Assembly (NCBI RefSeq): GCF_004217185.1
Contig: NZ_SHKL01000001.1
Coordinates: 1,820,001-1,884,000 of the forward strand
Reading direction: 5' to 3'
DNA length: 64,000 nt
DNA from: Pseudonocardia sediminis
Lineage (GTDB): Bacteria > Actinomycetota > Actinomycetes > Mycobacteriales > Pseudonocardiaceae
Each line of letters starts with the position of its first letter. The first letter of the stretch is position 1. The notes below the pieces were generated by a model. It did not search any database, was not told the origin of the DNA, and saw only the letters and a program-made list of their open reading frames with translations. Below, in pieces: positions 54,814 through 63,452 of this stretch. The position numbers were made by a program, and so were the translations under genes.

Positions 54814-56049
54814 ATGAGCACGACGACAGACCCCGAGAGCACCACCACCGGCTGCCCGGTCGCCCGGTTCGGGCGGCTCCGCGAGCAGGCCCCGGTCGTG
54901 GACATGCCCGGGCTCGGCGGCGGCCCGACGTCGATGGTCACCCGGCACGACGACGTCCGCGCGGTGCTGACCGACCCGCGGTTCCGCTGCGACGCCGAGA
55001 CCGTCGACGGAGCGCAGAACGCGATGGCGGGGATCTTCGAGCTGATCGGCATCCCGGCCGACCTCGACTTCCTGGGCCGCGGCCTGCTCACCCGCGACGG
55101 CGCGGACCACGCCCGGCTGCGCAAGCTCGTCTCCCGCGCGTTCACCGTCCGGCGGGTGAACGAGCTGCGACCCCGGGTCGAGGCGATCACCGAGGGACTG
55201 CTCGACGACGTCGCCGCGGCCGGGGCGGGCGGTGCGACGGTCGACCTGGTGGCGACGTTCGCCTACCCGCTGCCGATCGCCGTCATCTGCGAGCTGGTCG
55301 GCGTGCCGGAGGACCGGCGCGCGGCGTGGGGGAGCCTGGGCCGGCTGATGGTCGCCCCGGACCCGGAGCGCATGCCCGCCGCCGCCCGCACGGTCGTCGC
55401 CCAGATCTCGGAGCTGATCGAGCAGCGGCGCGCCGCCCCCGCCGACGACCTGGTCTCCGGGCTGATCCAGGTCCACGACGACGACGGCGACCGGCTCACC
55501 GAGCGCGAGATGATCACGATGGTCTTCGACATCGTCACGGCCGGTTTCGAGACGACCGCGCACATCCTGTCCAAGGCGACGCAGGCACTGCTGACCCGCC
55601 CGGAGCAGGTCGCCGCCCTGCGGTCGGACCCGGGGCTGTGGCCGCAGGCGGTCCACGAGCTGGTGCGGACCTGCGGCCCCGTCCCGACGAGCCTGCCCCG
55701 CTACGCCGTCTCCGACGTCGAGCTGGGGGGTGTCACCGTCGCCGGGGGGTCGGCGGTGATGGCCGGTCTCCTGCCCGCGAACTTCGACCCCCGGACCTAC
55801 GACGACCCCGACGAGCTCGACGTCCGGCGCGACACCGGCCGCGGCGAGGGGCATCTCGGGTTCGGGCAGGGCGCGCACTACTGCCTGGGCGCGGCCCTCG
55901 CCCGGCAGGAGACCGAGGTCGCGCTCCGGGCGCTGTTCACCCGGTTCGAGGACCTGAGCCTCGCCGACGGGGACGCCGAGCCGTCGAGCCCCGAGCCGTC
56001 GACCCTGGGGTTCGAGCGTCTGACGGAGCTGCCGGTCCGCGTCTCCTGA
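54814..56049 (+). CDS. Cytochrome P450
   Basis: 411 residues, typical of a soluble bacterial class I P450. The heme-thiolate motif is FGQGAHYCLGAALAR with Cys357. The oxygen-activation helix reads ITMVFDIVTAGFETTAHIL and the ExxR motif lies in the QAVHELVRT region as ELVR. It needs ferredoxin and a reductase from elsewhere, since none is adjacent. The start ATG follows GAGGAGGAG. Position after DUF3159 suggests inducible detoxification or secondary-metabolite oxidation; substrate unknown. Confidence 0.95.
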   Translation: MSTTTDPESTTTGCPVARFGRLREQAPVVDMPGLGGGPTSMVTRHDDVRAVLTDPRFRCDAETVDGAQNAMAGIFELIGIPADLDFLGRGLLTRDGADHARLRKLVSRAFTVRRVNELRPRVEAITEGLLDDVAAAGAGGATVDLVATFAYPLPIAVICELVGVPEDRRAAWGSLGRLMVAPDPERMPAAARTVVAQISELIEQRRAAPADDLVSGLIQVHDDDGDRLTEREMITMVFDIVTAGFETTAHILSKATQALLTRPEQVAALRSDPGLWPQAVHELVRTCGPVPTSLPRYAVSDVELGGVTVAGGSAVMAGLLPANFDPRTYDDPDELDVRRDTGRGEGHLGFGQGAHYCLGAALARQETEVALRALFTRFEDLSLADGDAEPSSPEPSTLGFERLTELPVRVS

Positions 56050-56070
56050 GGCCGCAGGCGCCCCGCGGCC
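56050..56070. terminator. Short hairpin between P450 and SDR genes
   Basis: GGCCGC (56050-56055) pairs with GCGGCC (56065-56070) around a 9-nt loop in the 24-bp gap between two converging genes. Six G/C pairs without a U-tract; a weak bidirectional terminator at best. Confidence 0.35.
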
Positions 56071-56073
56071 GGG

Positions 56074-57058
56074 TCACCCCGCGAGCAGGCGCTCGCTCAG
56101 GTCCCAGAGGCGCCGGGCCGAGACGGGGTCGACGGCGTGCGGCATCACGCCGGTCGTGGGCCCGATGCCCTGGTGCACGACCGCGGCGGGGTCGTCCAGC
56201 GGCGCGATGTCGTTGTCCATCAGGAAGACCCCGCCGATCCCGTCGAGCATCGGGCCGGCCGCGGCGAAGACGCTGGTGCTCGCACCCTGCTGCGGGGTCT
56301 TCTGGTCCCGGCTCGGGTCGATGACGGGCGCCCCGGCGTCGTCGATGAGACCGATCTCCCGGCGCGCGTCGCCCAGCCAGGGCGCCAGGTTCGTGGTGAC
56401 GATCTGTCCCGGGTGCAGGGCGTAGCCACGGATGCCGTCGGCGGCCCACCGGCGGTCCAGCTCGACGGCGAACAGGATGTTGGCCGTCTTGGACTGGCCG
56501 TAGGCGAGCATGCCGTCGTAGCCGGTCTCGAAGTGCGGGTCGTCCCACCGGATGTCGGAGAGGCGGTGGCCCCCGGAGGACACCGAGACGACCCGGGCGC
56601 CGTCCGCGGCCCGCAGCGCCGGCAGCAGGGCGTTCGTGAGCTGGAAGTGACCGAGGTGGTTGGTCGCGAACAGCGACTCGTAGCCGCGGGCGTCGCGCAC
56701 CAGGTCCTGGCTCATGATCCCGGCGTTGGCCACCAGGACGTGCAGCGGACGGGCGGCGTCGAGGTGGGCGGCCGCGAACGCGTCGATCGACGCCGGGTCC
56801 ATCAGGTCGAGTGCGGCGACGTCGACGCGCTCGATGTCGGCCACCGCACGGGCGGCGCGACGGGGATCGCGGGCGCCGACGGTGACCGGCGCCGGCCCGG
56901 CTCAGCGCGCGGGTCGTCTCCAGGCCGAGCCCGGCGTGCCCGCCGGTGACGACGGCGTTCAGGCCGGTGAGGTCGAGGCCCCGCAGCACGTCGTCGGCCG
57001 TCGACGCGGCGGTGAATCCGGTTCCGAGGGGGTGCTGTGGGGTGTGGTGTCGGATCAT
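56074..57058 (-). pseudogene. Short-chain dehydrogenase/reductase with a +1 frameshift
   Basis: The N-terminal 56 codons (LDLTGLNAVVTGGHAGLGLETTRALSRAGA) carry the SDR cofactor motif TGGHAGLG in one frame. The rest (VTVGARDPRRAARAVADIERV, LVANAGIMSQ, YGQSKTANILFAVEL with the catalytic YxxxK) lies in another frame. Removing one G/C near 56,886-56,892 would join them seamlessly as RAGAVTVGARD. Otherwise the protein would be a full-length classical SDR of about 327 residues. Either the gene is recently inactivated or the base is a sequencing error. It is divergent from the AraC-type regulator, 41 bp away, which probably controls it. Confidence 0.8.
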
Positions 57059-57099
57059 GATGATCAGCCTGCTGCGGCGACGCCGTACTCTGAATAGCT

Positions 57100-58050
57100 G
57101 TGAGTGCGGATTTCCTGCTCGACAGTACGGGAAACACGGGTGACGTCCTGTCGGACGTGTTCGACCTCGTCGAGGTCCGGGGGATGCTGTCGGGCGGGTT
57201 CGCGGTGCGGGGGCCGTGGGTGTCGCGGTCGGCGATCGAGGACCCGCTCAAGCTGTTCGCGATGGTGCGCGGCCGGGCCCGGCTGACGACCGACGGTGTC
57301 GACGGCCCGGTCGAGCTCGGGCCGGGCGACGTCGCGATCCTGCGCGACCGCTCGTGGCTGGAGCTCACCGGCGGTTCCGGGGACGGGCCGCGTGCCGAGG
57401 TCGAGGCCCCGGTCGCCGACCCCTCGCTCCGCCTCGACGAGCGGGCCGGTGACAACGGGTCCGACGTCGTGATCGGCGGCCATGTCGATCTGAACCCGGC
57501 GGGCCGGGCACTGTTGTTGCAGGCCCTCCCGCCGGTGGCGGTCGTGCGCGCCCACGTCGCGACGGACCTGCGCCACAGCCTCGACCGGCTCCTCGACGAG
57601 GCGACGCGTGGCCGGGCGGGCGCGGCGTTCGCGATCCGCCAGTACGCCCAGATCCTGATGCTCGACGTGCTGCGCGCCTACCTCGACCGGGCGGACCTGC
57701 CCGCCGGATGGCTACGGGGGCTGACCGACGCGAGGCTGCGCCCGGCCCTGGCCCTGCTGCACGCCGAACCCGGACGGCCCTGGCGGCTCGACGAGCTGGC
57801 CCGCTCCGCGTCGATGTCGCGGACGTCGTTCGCCGAACGCTTCCGGACGGTGGCGGGTGTGACGCCGCTGGCCTACCTGCAGCGCTGGCGGATGCTGCTG
57901 GCCCGGCGAGCGCTGCGCGGCGGCGACGTGCGGATCGGTGCGCTGGCCTCCGAGCTGGGGTACGCGTCGGAGAGCGCGTTCAGTACCGCGTTCAAGCGCG
58001 AGGTGGGGGAGTCGCCGCTGCGCTACCGGTCCCGTGTGCGGCCCGGGTGA
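57100..58050 (+). CDS. AraC-family transcription regulator
   Basis: 316 residues, GTG start. The N-terminal cupin-like effector domain (LFAMVRGRARLTTDGVDGPVELGPGDVAIL) precedes a C-terminal double helix-turn-helix: WRLDELARSASMSRTSFAERFRTVAGVTPLAYLQRWRM and IGALASELGYASESAFSTAFKREVGESPLRYR. This is the layout of the AraC_binding_2-like cupin family. The start lies 41 bp from the divergent SDR gene, so the SDR is its likely target. Confidence 0.92.
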   Translation: MSADFLLDSTGNTGDVLSDVFDLVEVRGMLSGGFAVRGPWVSRSAIEDPLKLFAMVRGRARLTTDGVDGPVELGPGDVAILRDRSWLELTGGSGDGPRAEVEAPVADPSLRLDERAGDNGSDVVIGGHVDLNPAGRALLLQALPPVAVVRAHVATDLRHSLDRLLDEATRGRAGAAFAIRQYAQILMLDVLRAYLDRADLPAGWLRGLTDARLRPALALLHAEPGRPWRLDELARSASMSRTSFAERFRTVAGVTPLAYLQRWRMLLARRALRGGDVRIGALASELGYASESAFSTAFKREVGESPLRYRSRVRPG

Positions 58051-58074
58051 CCGGGCGGGACCGGGCCGGCGTCG

Positions 58075-58725
58075 CTACCGCTGACGGGCCAGCCGGGCCT
58101 CGAGCCCGTCGAGCACCAGGTCCGTGCGGACCGCGACCCACCGCGCCGGCGGGTCGTCGACCATCTCGACCAGGGCGGCCCGGATCCCGGCGTCGAGCTC
58201 GTGCGGTGTGGTGCGGGCCTGCTCGCCCCGGGACGGTCCGCCCGACGACGCACCGGGGCTGTCGGCCCACGTCGTCACGGCCAGGTCGAAGGCGGCGGCC
58301 GCACCGAGGACGGCGTCGTGGGCGTCGAAACCGGCGCCGAGCAGGACCTGGGTCGCCTGGCCGAACAGCTCCACCAGCCGGTCCGGGCGCTCGGGCAGCG
58401 TGATGATCACCTGGGCGAGACCGGGGTGCTCGGTGAGCAGGTCGACCATGCGGGCCGAGGTGCGCGCGAGGTAGCTCCGCCACGGTCCCTCGGGCGCGGG
58501 GAACTCGGCCTCGGACAGCACGGCGTCGACCATCGCCGACTGCAGGTGCTCGAAGCTCGCGAAGTGCCGGTAGAAGGTGGAGTACTTGACCCCCACCTCG
58601 GCGGTGACGGTGCCGACGGTCAGCCCGGTGAAGCCGACGCGCCGCGCGGCGGCGAGGAGGGCCACGCGGTCGGTCAGGGGTGGGCGGCCCGTGCGTCCGG
58701 TCCGTACCTGGCTCACCTCGGTCAT
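58075..58725 (-). CDS. TetR/AcrR-family regulator
   Basis: 216 residues. The N-terminal DNA-binding domain is DRVALLAAARRVGFTGLTVGTVTAEVGVKYSTFYRHFASFEHLQSAMVDAVL (about 18-70). The C-terminal ligand domain (VDLLTEHPGLAQVIITL and the helices after it) is of the general TetR type. It lies downstream of the MerR gene in the same direction, 98 bp away, and converges on the AraC regulator. Target and ligand unknown. Confidence 0.9.
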   Translation of the reverse strand: MTEVSQVRTGRTGRPPLTDRVALLAAARRVGFTGLTVGTVTAEVGVKYSTFYRHFASFEHLQSAMVDAVLSEAEFPAPEGPWRSYLARTSARMVDLLTEHPGLAQVIITLPERPDRLVELFGQATQVLLGAGFDAHDAVLGAAAAFDLAVTTWADSPGASSGGPSRGEQARTTPHELDAGIRAALVEMVDDPPARWVAVRTDLVLDGLEARLARQR

Positions 58726-58823
58726 ACCCGAGATCCTAGGTGGGGAGCCGGGCCGGATGGCGATGTCTCGCCGGGAGATCGCCGCCCGGTGCCGGAGCCC
58801 GGTACCGGGACGGGCCGCTCCGG

Positions 58824-59567
58824 TCAGGCGGGGTCGGTGGGCCGCGGCTCGGCGAGCAGGGACTGCATGCGGATCATGACGTCGATCTGGGCCTCGTTGT
58901 AGAGGTCCCGCATCGCCTTGCCGACGGTCTGCCGGGCGAAGTGTTCGCCGCCGGGGGCGTCGGCGTTGACGGTCAGCAGTCCCGGGTACTTCTCCTGGAG
59001 ATCGCGCGTGTAGGGCGCCATCTGCTCGGCGACCCGCTGACGGGTCTCCTCGTCCGCGTCGGTCGGCAGGCTGTCGAACTCTGCGGACACGGGGTCGTGC
59101 GGGACGTTCTGCAGCATGTCGGCATAGGTCTTCATGCCTTCCGGCCCCAGCACCCGGGTCATGACGACGACGAGGGAGCGGTCGGCGTCGGTCAGGTGGG
59201 TGTCGGCGGCGGCCGGGGCGAACTCGGGCGGAAGGTCGGTGGGCACCGACTGCTTCAGGATCAGGCCGAGCTCGACGCGGATGCGTTGCAGGCGTTCGAT
59301 CGTGGCGCCGAGCTCGGCGTCGAGGGTGCGCAACGCTTCCTCCGGGTGGTCGTCGGCGTCGCCCATGGCGGCGATCTGGGACAGCGAGAACCCGAGGTCG
59401 GTCAGGCGCTTGATCCGCAGCACCCGGACCAGGTGCGACACGCCGTACTGCTTGTAGCCGTTGGCACGCCGCTCGGGCTCCTCCAGGAGTCCGACCTCGT
59501 GGTAGTGCCGCACCGCCCGCAGGCTCGTGCCGGCGAGATCGGCGATCTCGCGCGTGCTCCAGGCCAT
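58824..59567 (-). CDS. MerR-family regulator
   Basis: 247 residues from the ATG at 59565-59567 (MAWSTREIADLAGTSLRAVRHYHEVGLL), which follows AGGGGGA. The frame extends to 59600 but that ATG overlaps the -10 region. The winged helix-turn-helix occupies 1-70, a dimerisation coiled coil about 75-120, and a 125-residue effector domain rich in helices follows (SLVVVMTRVLGPEGMKTYADML), so it belongs to the drug/small-molecule-sensing rather than metal-sensing MerR proteins. A MerR-type promoter precedes it and three similar ones occur nearby, suggesting autoregulation and a local regulon that includes the divergent MFS exporter. Confidence 0.9.
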   Translation of the reverse strand: MAWSTREIADLAGTSLRAVRHYHEVGLLEEPERRANGYKQYGVSHLVRVLRIKRLTDLGFSLSQIAAMGDADDHPEEALRTLDAELGATIERLQRIRVELGLILKQSVPTDLPPEFAPAAADTHLTDADRSLVVVMTRVLGPEGMKTYADMLQNVPHDPVSAEFDSLPTDADEETRQRVAEQMAPYTRDLQEKYPGLLTVNADAPGGEHFARQTVGKAMRDLYNEAQIDVMIRMQSLLAEPRPTDPA

Positions 59568-59598
59568 GACCGTCCCCCTCGTCTCGACTTCTGACGCC

Positions 59599-59629
59599 AT
59601 TGCAGACCGTGCCGTAGCGGCATGGTCAA
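59599..59629 (-). promoter_or_regulatory. MerR-type autoregulatory promoter
   Basis: On the - strand TTGACC (59629-59624) and TGCAAT (59604-59599) are separated by 19 bp containing TGCCG-CTA-CGGCA. The long spacer with a central dyad is the classic MerR-controlled promoter. The MerR ATG follows 32 bp downstream of the -10. Confidence 0.65.
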
Positions 59630-59670
59630 GTCTCCCGCACCGGGGTGATCCGGATCACCACCGATTCGGG

Positions 59671-59701
59671 TTGAGCGTGCCGCGACGGCCGGGTGTCCCG
59701 T
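59671..59701 (+). promoter_or_regulatory. MerR-type promoter of the MFS exporter
   Basis: TTGAGC (59671-59676), 19-bp spacer with GCCG-CGA-CGGC, TCCCGT (59696-59701), 32 bp before the ATG. From the -35 on, about 50 bp resemble the leader of the S9 peptidase gene closely (GGGTGTC.CGTCGGT). It is back to back with the MerR promoter. Confidence 0.6.
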
Positions 59702-59733
59702 CGGTCCCGACACCACCGACGGAGAGGGACACC

Positions 59734-61056
59734 ATGGCACCGCACGCGACGAGGCCCGGGGTGCGCAGCAGCGCCTCGGTCTGGTTCGCCTCCTACGGAC
59801 TGTCCCTGCTCGGCAAGGGGATCGCGAGCGTGGTGCTGCCGCTGCTCGTGCTCGACCGCACCGGCGACGCGCTCGCGGCGGGCGTGCTCGCCACCGTCGC
59901 GACGGCGGCGTCGGCGGCGACCGGGCTCGTGTCCGGGCTGCTGGTCGACCGGATCGACCGCCGCGTGGTGTCGGTCGTGTCCGACCTGCTCGCGGCGGCG
60001 TCGCTGGTGGCGCTCCCCGTCGTCGACGCGCTGTGGGGACTGGACATGGCCTGGTTCCTGGCCCTGGCCGTCGTCGGGGCGGTGATCCGCGTGCCGGGGA
60101 TGACGGCGCAGGAGACGCTGCTGCCCGTCCTCGCGCGGCTCGGGCGCACCGGGCCGGGGCGGCTCGACCGGCTGATCGCCACCCGGGAGACGGTCGGCAA
60201 CGTGCTGCTGCTGGCCGGGCCCGGCCTGGGCGGGTTGCTCGTCGGGCTGCTCGGGCCGACCCCGGTCCTGATGCTCGTGACCGCGGCGACGAGCCTGCTC
60301 GCCGCCCTGTTGACGCTGGTGCTGGACCCGCGGTCGGGCCGGATCCCGCGGCCGGACACGGTCCGCGGCGGCAACGCGGTGCGCCGTGCGGTGTCCGACC
60401 TGCTCGTCGGCTGGACCTTCCTGGGACGCAACCGGCTCGTGCTCGGCGCCACCCTGATCAGCTCCGTGCTGGTCGCCGTCCTCGGCTCGCTGCAGAGCAC
60501 CCTGATGCCGGCCTACTTCACCGCCGAGGACCTGCCCGGGCTCACCGGTCTGACGCTGAGCGCGATCGCCGCCGGCAGCATCGTCGGGTCGGCGCTCTAC
60601 GCCGCTTCGGCCGGGCGGATCCGGCGCCGCACCTGGTTCGTCGTCGGGATGACCGGCACGCTGCTGGGCTTCGCCGCGGTCGGCAGCATGGCCTCGCCGT
60701 GGCTGGTGCTCGGCGGCGCGGCGCTGGTCGGGCTGACCAACGCCCCGGCCGCGGCCGTCCTCGGGGTGCTGACCGTCGAGGCGACCCCGGACGCGATGCG
60801 CGGGCGGGTGCTCGGTGCGCAGAACACCGTCATGCTCGCCGCGCCCGCGGTGACCAGCGCCCCGCTCGCCGCCGTCGCGGCCACCGCGGGACTGCCCGCG
60901 GCGGGGGCCGTGATCGCCGTCCTCGCCGGCGTCACGGCGATCGCGGCCGTCCTCGTGCCGACGTTCCGCTCGCTCGACGACACCCCGGGCGGCCCCGCCC
61001 CCGACGACGACCGTGCGCACGGCGTCGACCGGATCGTTCAGACGACGCTGCCGTAG
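59734..61056 (+). CDS. MFS transporter, probable drug exporter
   Basis: 440 residues from the ATG at 59734 (GGAGAGGG upstream). About twelve hydrophobic segments; the loop after helix 2 reads LVDRIDRRVVSVVSD, the usual MFS motif A position, and the family feel is that of the MFS_3/enterobactin-exporter-like group (ATPDAMRGRVLGAQNTVMLAAPAV). It is divergent from the MerR regulator and has the matching promoter, so efflux induced by the MerR ligand is the natural inference. Its end overlaps the converging DUF899 gene by 19 bp. Confidence 0.9.
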   Translation: MAPHATRPGVRSSASVWFASYGLSLLGKGIASVVLPLLVLDRTGDALAAGVLATVATAASAATGLVSGLLVDRIDRRVVSVVSDLLAAASLVALPVVDALWGLDMAWFLALAVVGAVIRVPGMTAQETLLPVLARLGRTGPGRLDRLIATRETVGNVLLLAGPGLGGLLVGLLGPTPVLMLVTAATSLLAALLTLVLDPRSGRIPRPDTVRGGNAVRRAVSDLLVGWTFLGRNRLVLGATLISSVLVAVLGSLQSTLMPAYFTAEDLPGLTGLTLSAIAAGSIVGSALYAASAGRIRRRTWFVVGMTGTLLGFAAVGSMASPWLVLGGAALVGLTNAPAAAVLGVLTVEATPDAMRGRVLGAQNTVMLAAPAVTSAPLAAVAATAGLPAAGAVIAVLAGVTAIAAVLVPTFRSLDDTPGGPAPDDDRAHGVDRIVQTTLP

Positions 61057-61724
61057 GCCGCGGCGATGTCCTCGGAACCGGCCCAGCGGCTGTAGGTCGG
61101 CGACTGCGGCCACCCCTCCGGGGAGTCCTGCCAGACCTCCTGGCGGCCGTAGGGCAGGACGTCGACGAGCCCGAACACGAAGCCGAGCTGCTCGGTGCCC
61201 CGGCCGTTCGTGTGCCAGGTCCGGTAGACGGTGTCGCCGTCGCGGAGGAACACGTTCACGCCGAACCCGCCGTCGAGCGGAGCGTCGACGTCCGCGCCGA
61301 AGGAGCTGTTCGCGGTGGAGTACCAGGTCATGGTGTTGCCGACCCGCCCCTTGTAGGCCAGCGCCTCGTCGATCGGTCCCGGGGTGACGATGACGAACCG
61401 GGCGTCGAAGTTGTCCAGGATCTCCAGGCGGTTGAACTGGGTGGTGAACCCGGTGCAGCCACCGCACTGCCAGGTCTGCCCCGGCGACCACATGTGGTTG
61501 TAGACGATCAGCTGGGGCCGGTCGCCGAAGACGTCGACGAGCCGGACCGGCCCGTCCTCGCCCTCGAGGACGTAGTCGTCCATCTCGACCATCGGCAGGC
61601 GGCGGCGCTGCGCGGCGATCGCGTCGAGCTCGCGGGTCGCGGCCTTCTCCCGGGCGCGGAGCTTGTCGAGCTCACCGCGCCAGGTGTCGGCGTCGACGAC
61701 GGGCGGCAGGGCGTTGCTGGTCAT
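61038..61724 (-). CDS. DUF899 (thioredoxin-like) family protein
   Basis: 228 residues. The segment NHMWSPGQTWQCGGCTGFTTQFNRLEILDNFDARFVIVTPGPIDEALAYKGRVG is the DUF899 signature, a predicted thioredoxin-fold family with a CxxC (CGGC). The motif RLPMVEMDDYVLEGEDGPVRLVDVFGDRPQLIVYN starts the domain. Cytoplasmic; function unproven. The ATG follows AGGAAGTGA. It overlaps the end of the MFS gene on the opposite strand. Confidence 0.88.
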   Translation of the reverse strand: MTSNALPPVVDADTWRGELDKLRAREKAATRELDAIAAQRRRLPMVEMDDYVLEGEDGPVRLVDVFGDRPQLIVYNHMWSPGQTWQCGGCTGFTTQFNRLEILDNFDARFVIVTPGPIDEALAYKGRVGNTMTWYSTANSSFGADVDAPLDGGFGVNVFLRDGDTVYRTWHTNGRGTEQLGFVFGLVDVLPYGRQEVWQDSPEGWPQSPTYSRWAGSEDIAAAYGSVV

Positions 61725-61837
61725 GAGATCACTTCCTGCGGTTCGGATCGTGGCCGTGCGTCTTCAGGGCAGACCGCGACGGATCCGGGAACTCATCGCT
61801 GCGCCGGTCAGGGCCGTAACCTGGAGAAACCCAGAAG

Positions 61838-62468
61838 CTAGTCCCCGGCCGCCTCGTCCATGACGACCACGACACCGTCCGGGCGCAGGGCGCGGCGGGC
61901 CGCGTCCAGGAACTCCACGGGGTGCGGCAGGTCGTGCAGGCACTCGAACGCGAAGACGGCGTCGAACGTGGCGGGCGGCAGGCTCAGGGCGGCGTCGCCG
62001 GTCGTGAACGTGATCCGCTCGCCCAGCCCGGCGTCGGCGGTGTGGGCCGCGGCGGCGGTGGTGGACGGGACGTCCGGGTCGACGCCGTGCAACGCGGCGC
62101 CGGGGTAGGCGCGGGCCGGCGCGATCGTCGACCACCCCTCGCCGCAACCGAGGTCCGCGATCACCGCTCCGGGGCGGTCGAGGTGCCGGTGCAGGTCGGG
62201 GACACCGGCCGACCACGCCCAGCAGGCCGGAGGCCGCCTGCTGCTCCAGCCATTCCCGGGCGTAGCGGGGATCGCAGCCACTGCGGGCGGCGAGCTCGTC
62301 CGGTGAGAGCGGGCCGGCCGCGGCCAGCGTCCGGTACCAGCCCAACCGGTCACCCAGGTAGATGGTCAGCACGTCGAACGCTCCGAGGGTGGCCGCGACG
62401 ACGCGCTCGGCCACCGCCTCGGCCGTCGCCGGGCCCGTCGCCCCGGTCGTCTCCGCGGTCCCTGTCAT
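61838..62468 (-). pseudogene. Decayed SAM-dependent methyltransferase
   Basis: The N-terminal winged-helix part (LGAFDVLTIYLGDRLGWYRTLAAAGPLSPDELAARSGCDPRYAREWLEQQAASGLLGV) is in one frame. The SAM-binding part (VPDLHRHLDRPGAVIADLGCGEGWSTIA, DAVFAFECLHDLPHPVEFLD) is in another. The switch falls near 62,210. Intact members of this family have roughly 80 more residues between these blocks and about 100 more after VVVMDEA, where this copy stops. So it has an internal deletion with frameshift and a truncated end. Confidence 0.75.
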
Positions 62469-62576
62469 GGCGTGCTCCCGTCCTCGCCGGCGCGTGGAGC
62501 CGCCGACCGTGCGCCGGGTCCACGCGCGGGTGCCCGTCAGGGGGAGAAGTTCCCCAACTTCGGGTAGGGCCTAGGG

Positions 62577-62927
62577 TCAGGAGGAGCCGGCCGGTGCCCC
62601 GCCCACGCCGATCTCGTTGCCGTCCGGGTCGCGGTAGAGCGCCTTGCGGACGCCGTTGTCGTAGGTCTCGGTCAGCTCCGGCTCGATCCCGCGCCGGGAC
62701 ACCGCGGCGACGAAGCCGTCGTAGTCACCGACGAACAGGGTGACCGTGGCGTGCCCGGCGTGCTCGGGCTGCAGCTCGACGTAGACGTGCCGGTGCTCCG
62801 ACAGCGTCCAGACGCGCTCGACGTCGTTCGGCTCGAACGACTCGACGTCGCCGAGGAACCGGTCGAACCAGGCGACGGCGCGGGGGAGGTCGCTCACCGC
62901 GACACCGGCGAACAGGTCGATCTCCAT
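62577..62927 (-). CDS. VOC/glyoxalase-fold protein
   Basis: 116 residues. It has one vicinal-oxygen-chelate domain: LFAGVAVSDLPRAVAWFDRFLG at the start and YRDPDGNEIGV at the end. Such proteins include glyoxalases, dioxygenases and antibiotic-binding proteins; without conserved metal-ligand comparison the activity stays open. It starts 26 bp after the HTH-type gene upstream in the same direction, so they probably share an operon. Confidence 0.88.
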   Translation of the reverse strand: MEIDLFAGVAVSDLPRAVAWFDRFLGDVESFEPNDVERVWTLSEHRHVYVELQPEHAGHATVTLFVGDYDGFVAAVSRRGIEPELTETYDNGVRKALYRDPDGNEIGVGGAPAGSS

Positions 62928-62953
62928 GCGTCCTCCCTCGCGCCGTCACCCGG

Positions 62954-63361
<408 letters not shown>

Positions 63362-63376
63362 CGTCGTCCCCTCCCG

Positions 63377-63395
63377 TGTCAGGGTTACCCTGACA
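63377..63395. promoter_or_regulatory. Palindromic operator upstream of the HTH-VOC genes
   Basis: TGTCAGGGTTACCCTGACA is a perfect 9-bp inverted repeat around one central base, ending 16 bp before the HTH gene start. Its length and symmetry fit a dimeric repressor site, and the adjacent HTH protein is the obvious candidate. No binding evidence. Confidence 0.6.
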
Positions 63396-63452
63396 CATGG
63401 TGCGGGCAGGGGCATCCGGTTTCCCGCCGGGCACCCGCGTGCCGACGCGGCC

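Noticed and set aside
53956..55878. Long - strand frame extending the small gene at 53,611 across DUF3159 and P450
   Set aside because: It runs antisense through two clear genes and a promoter; only the C-terminal 114 codons look like a real protein.
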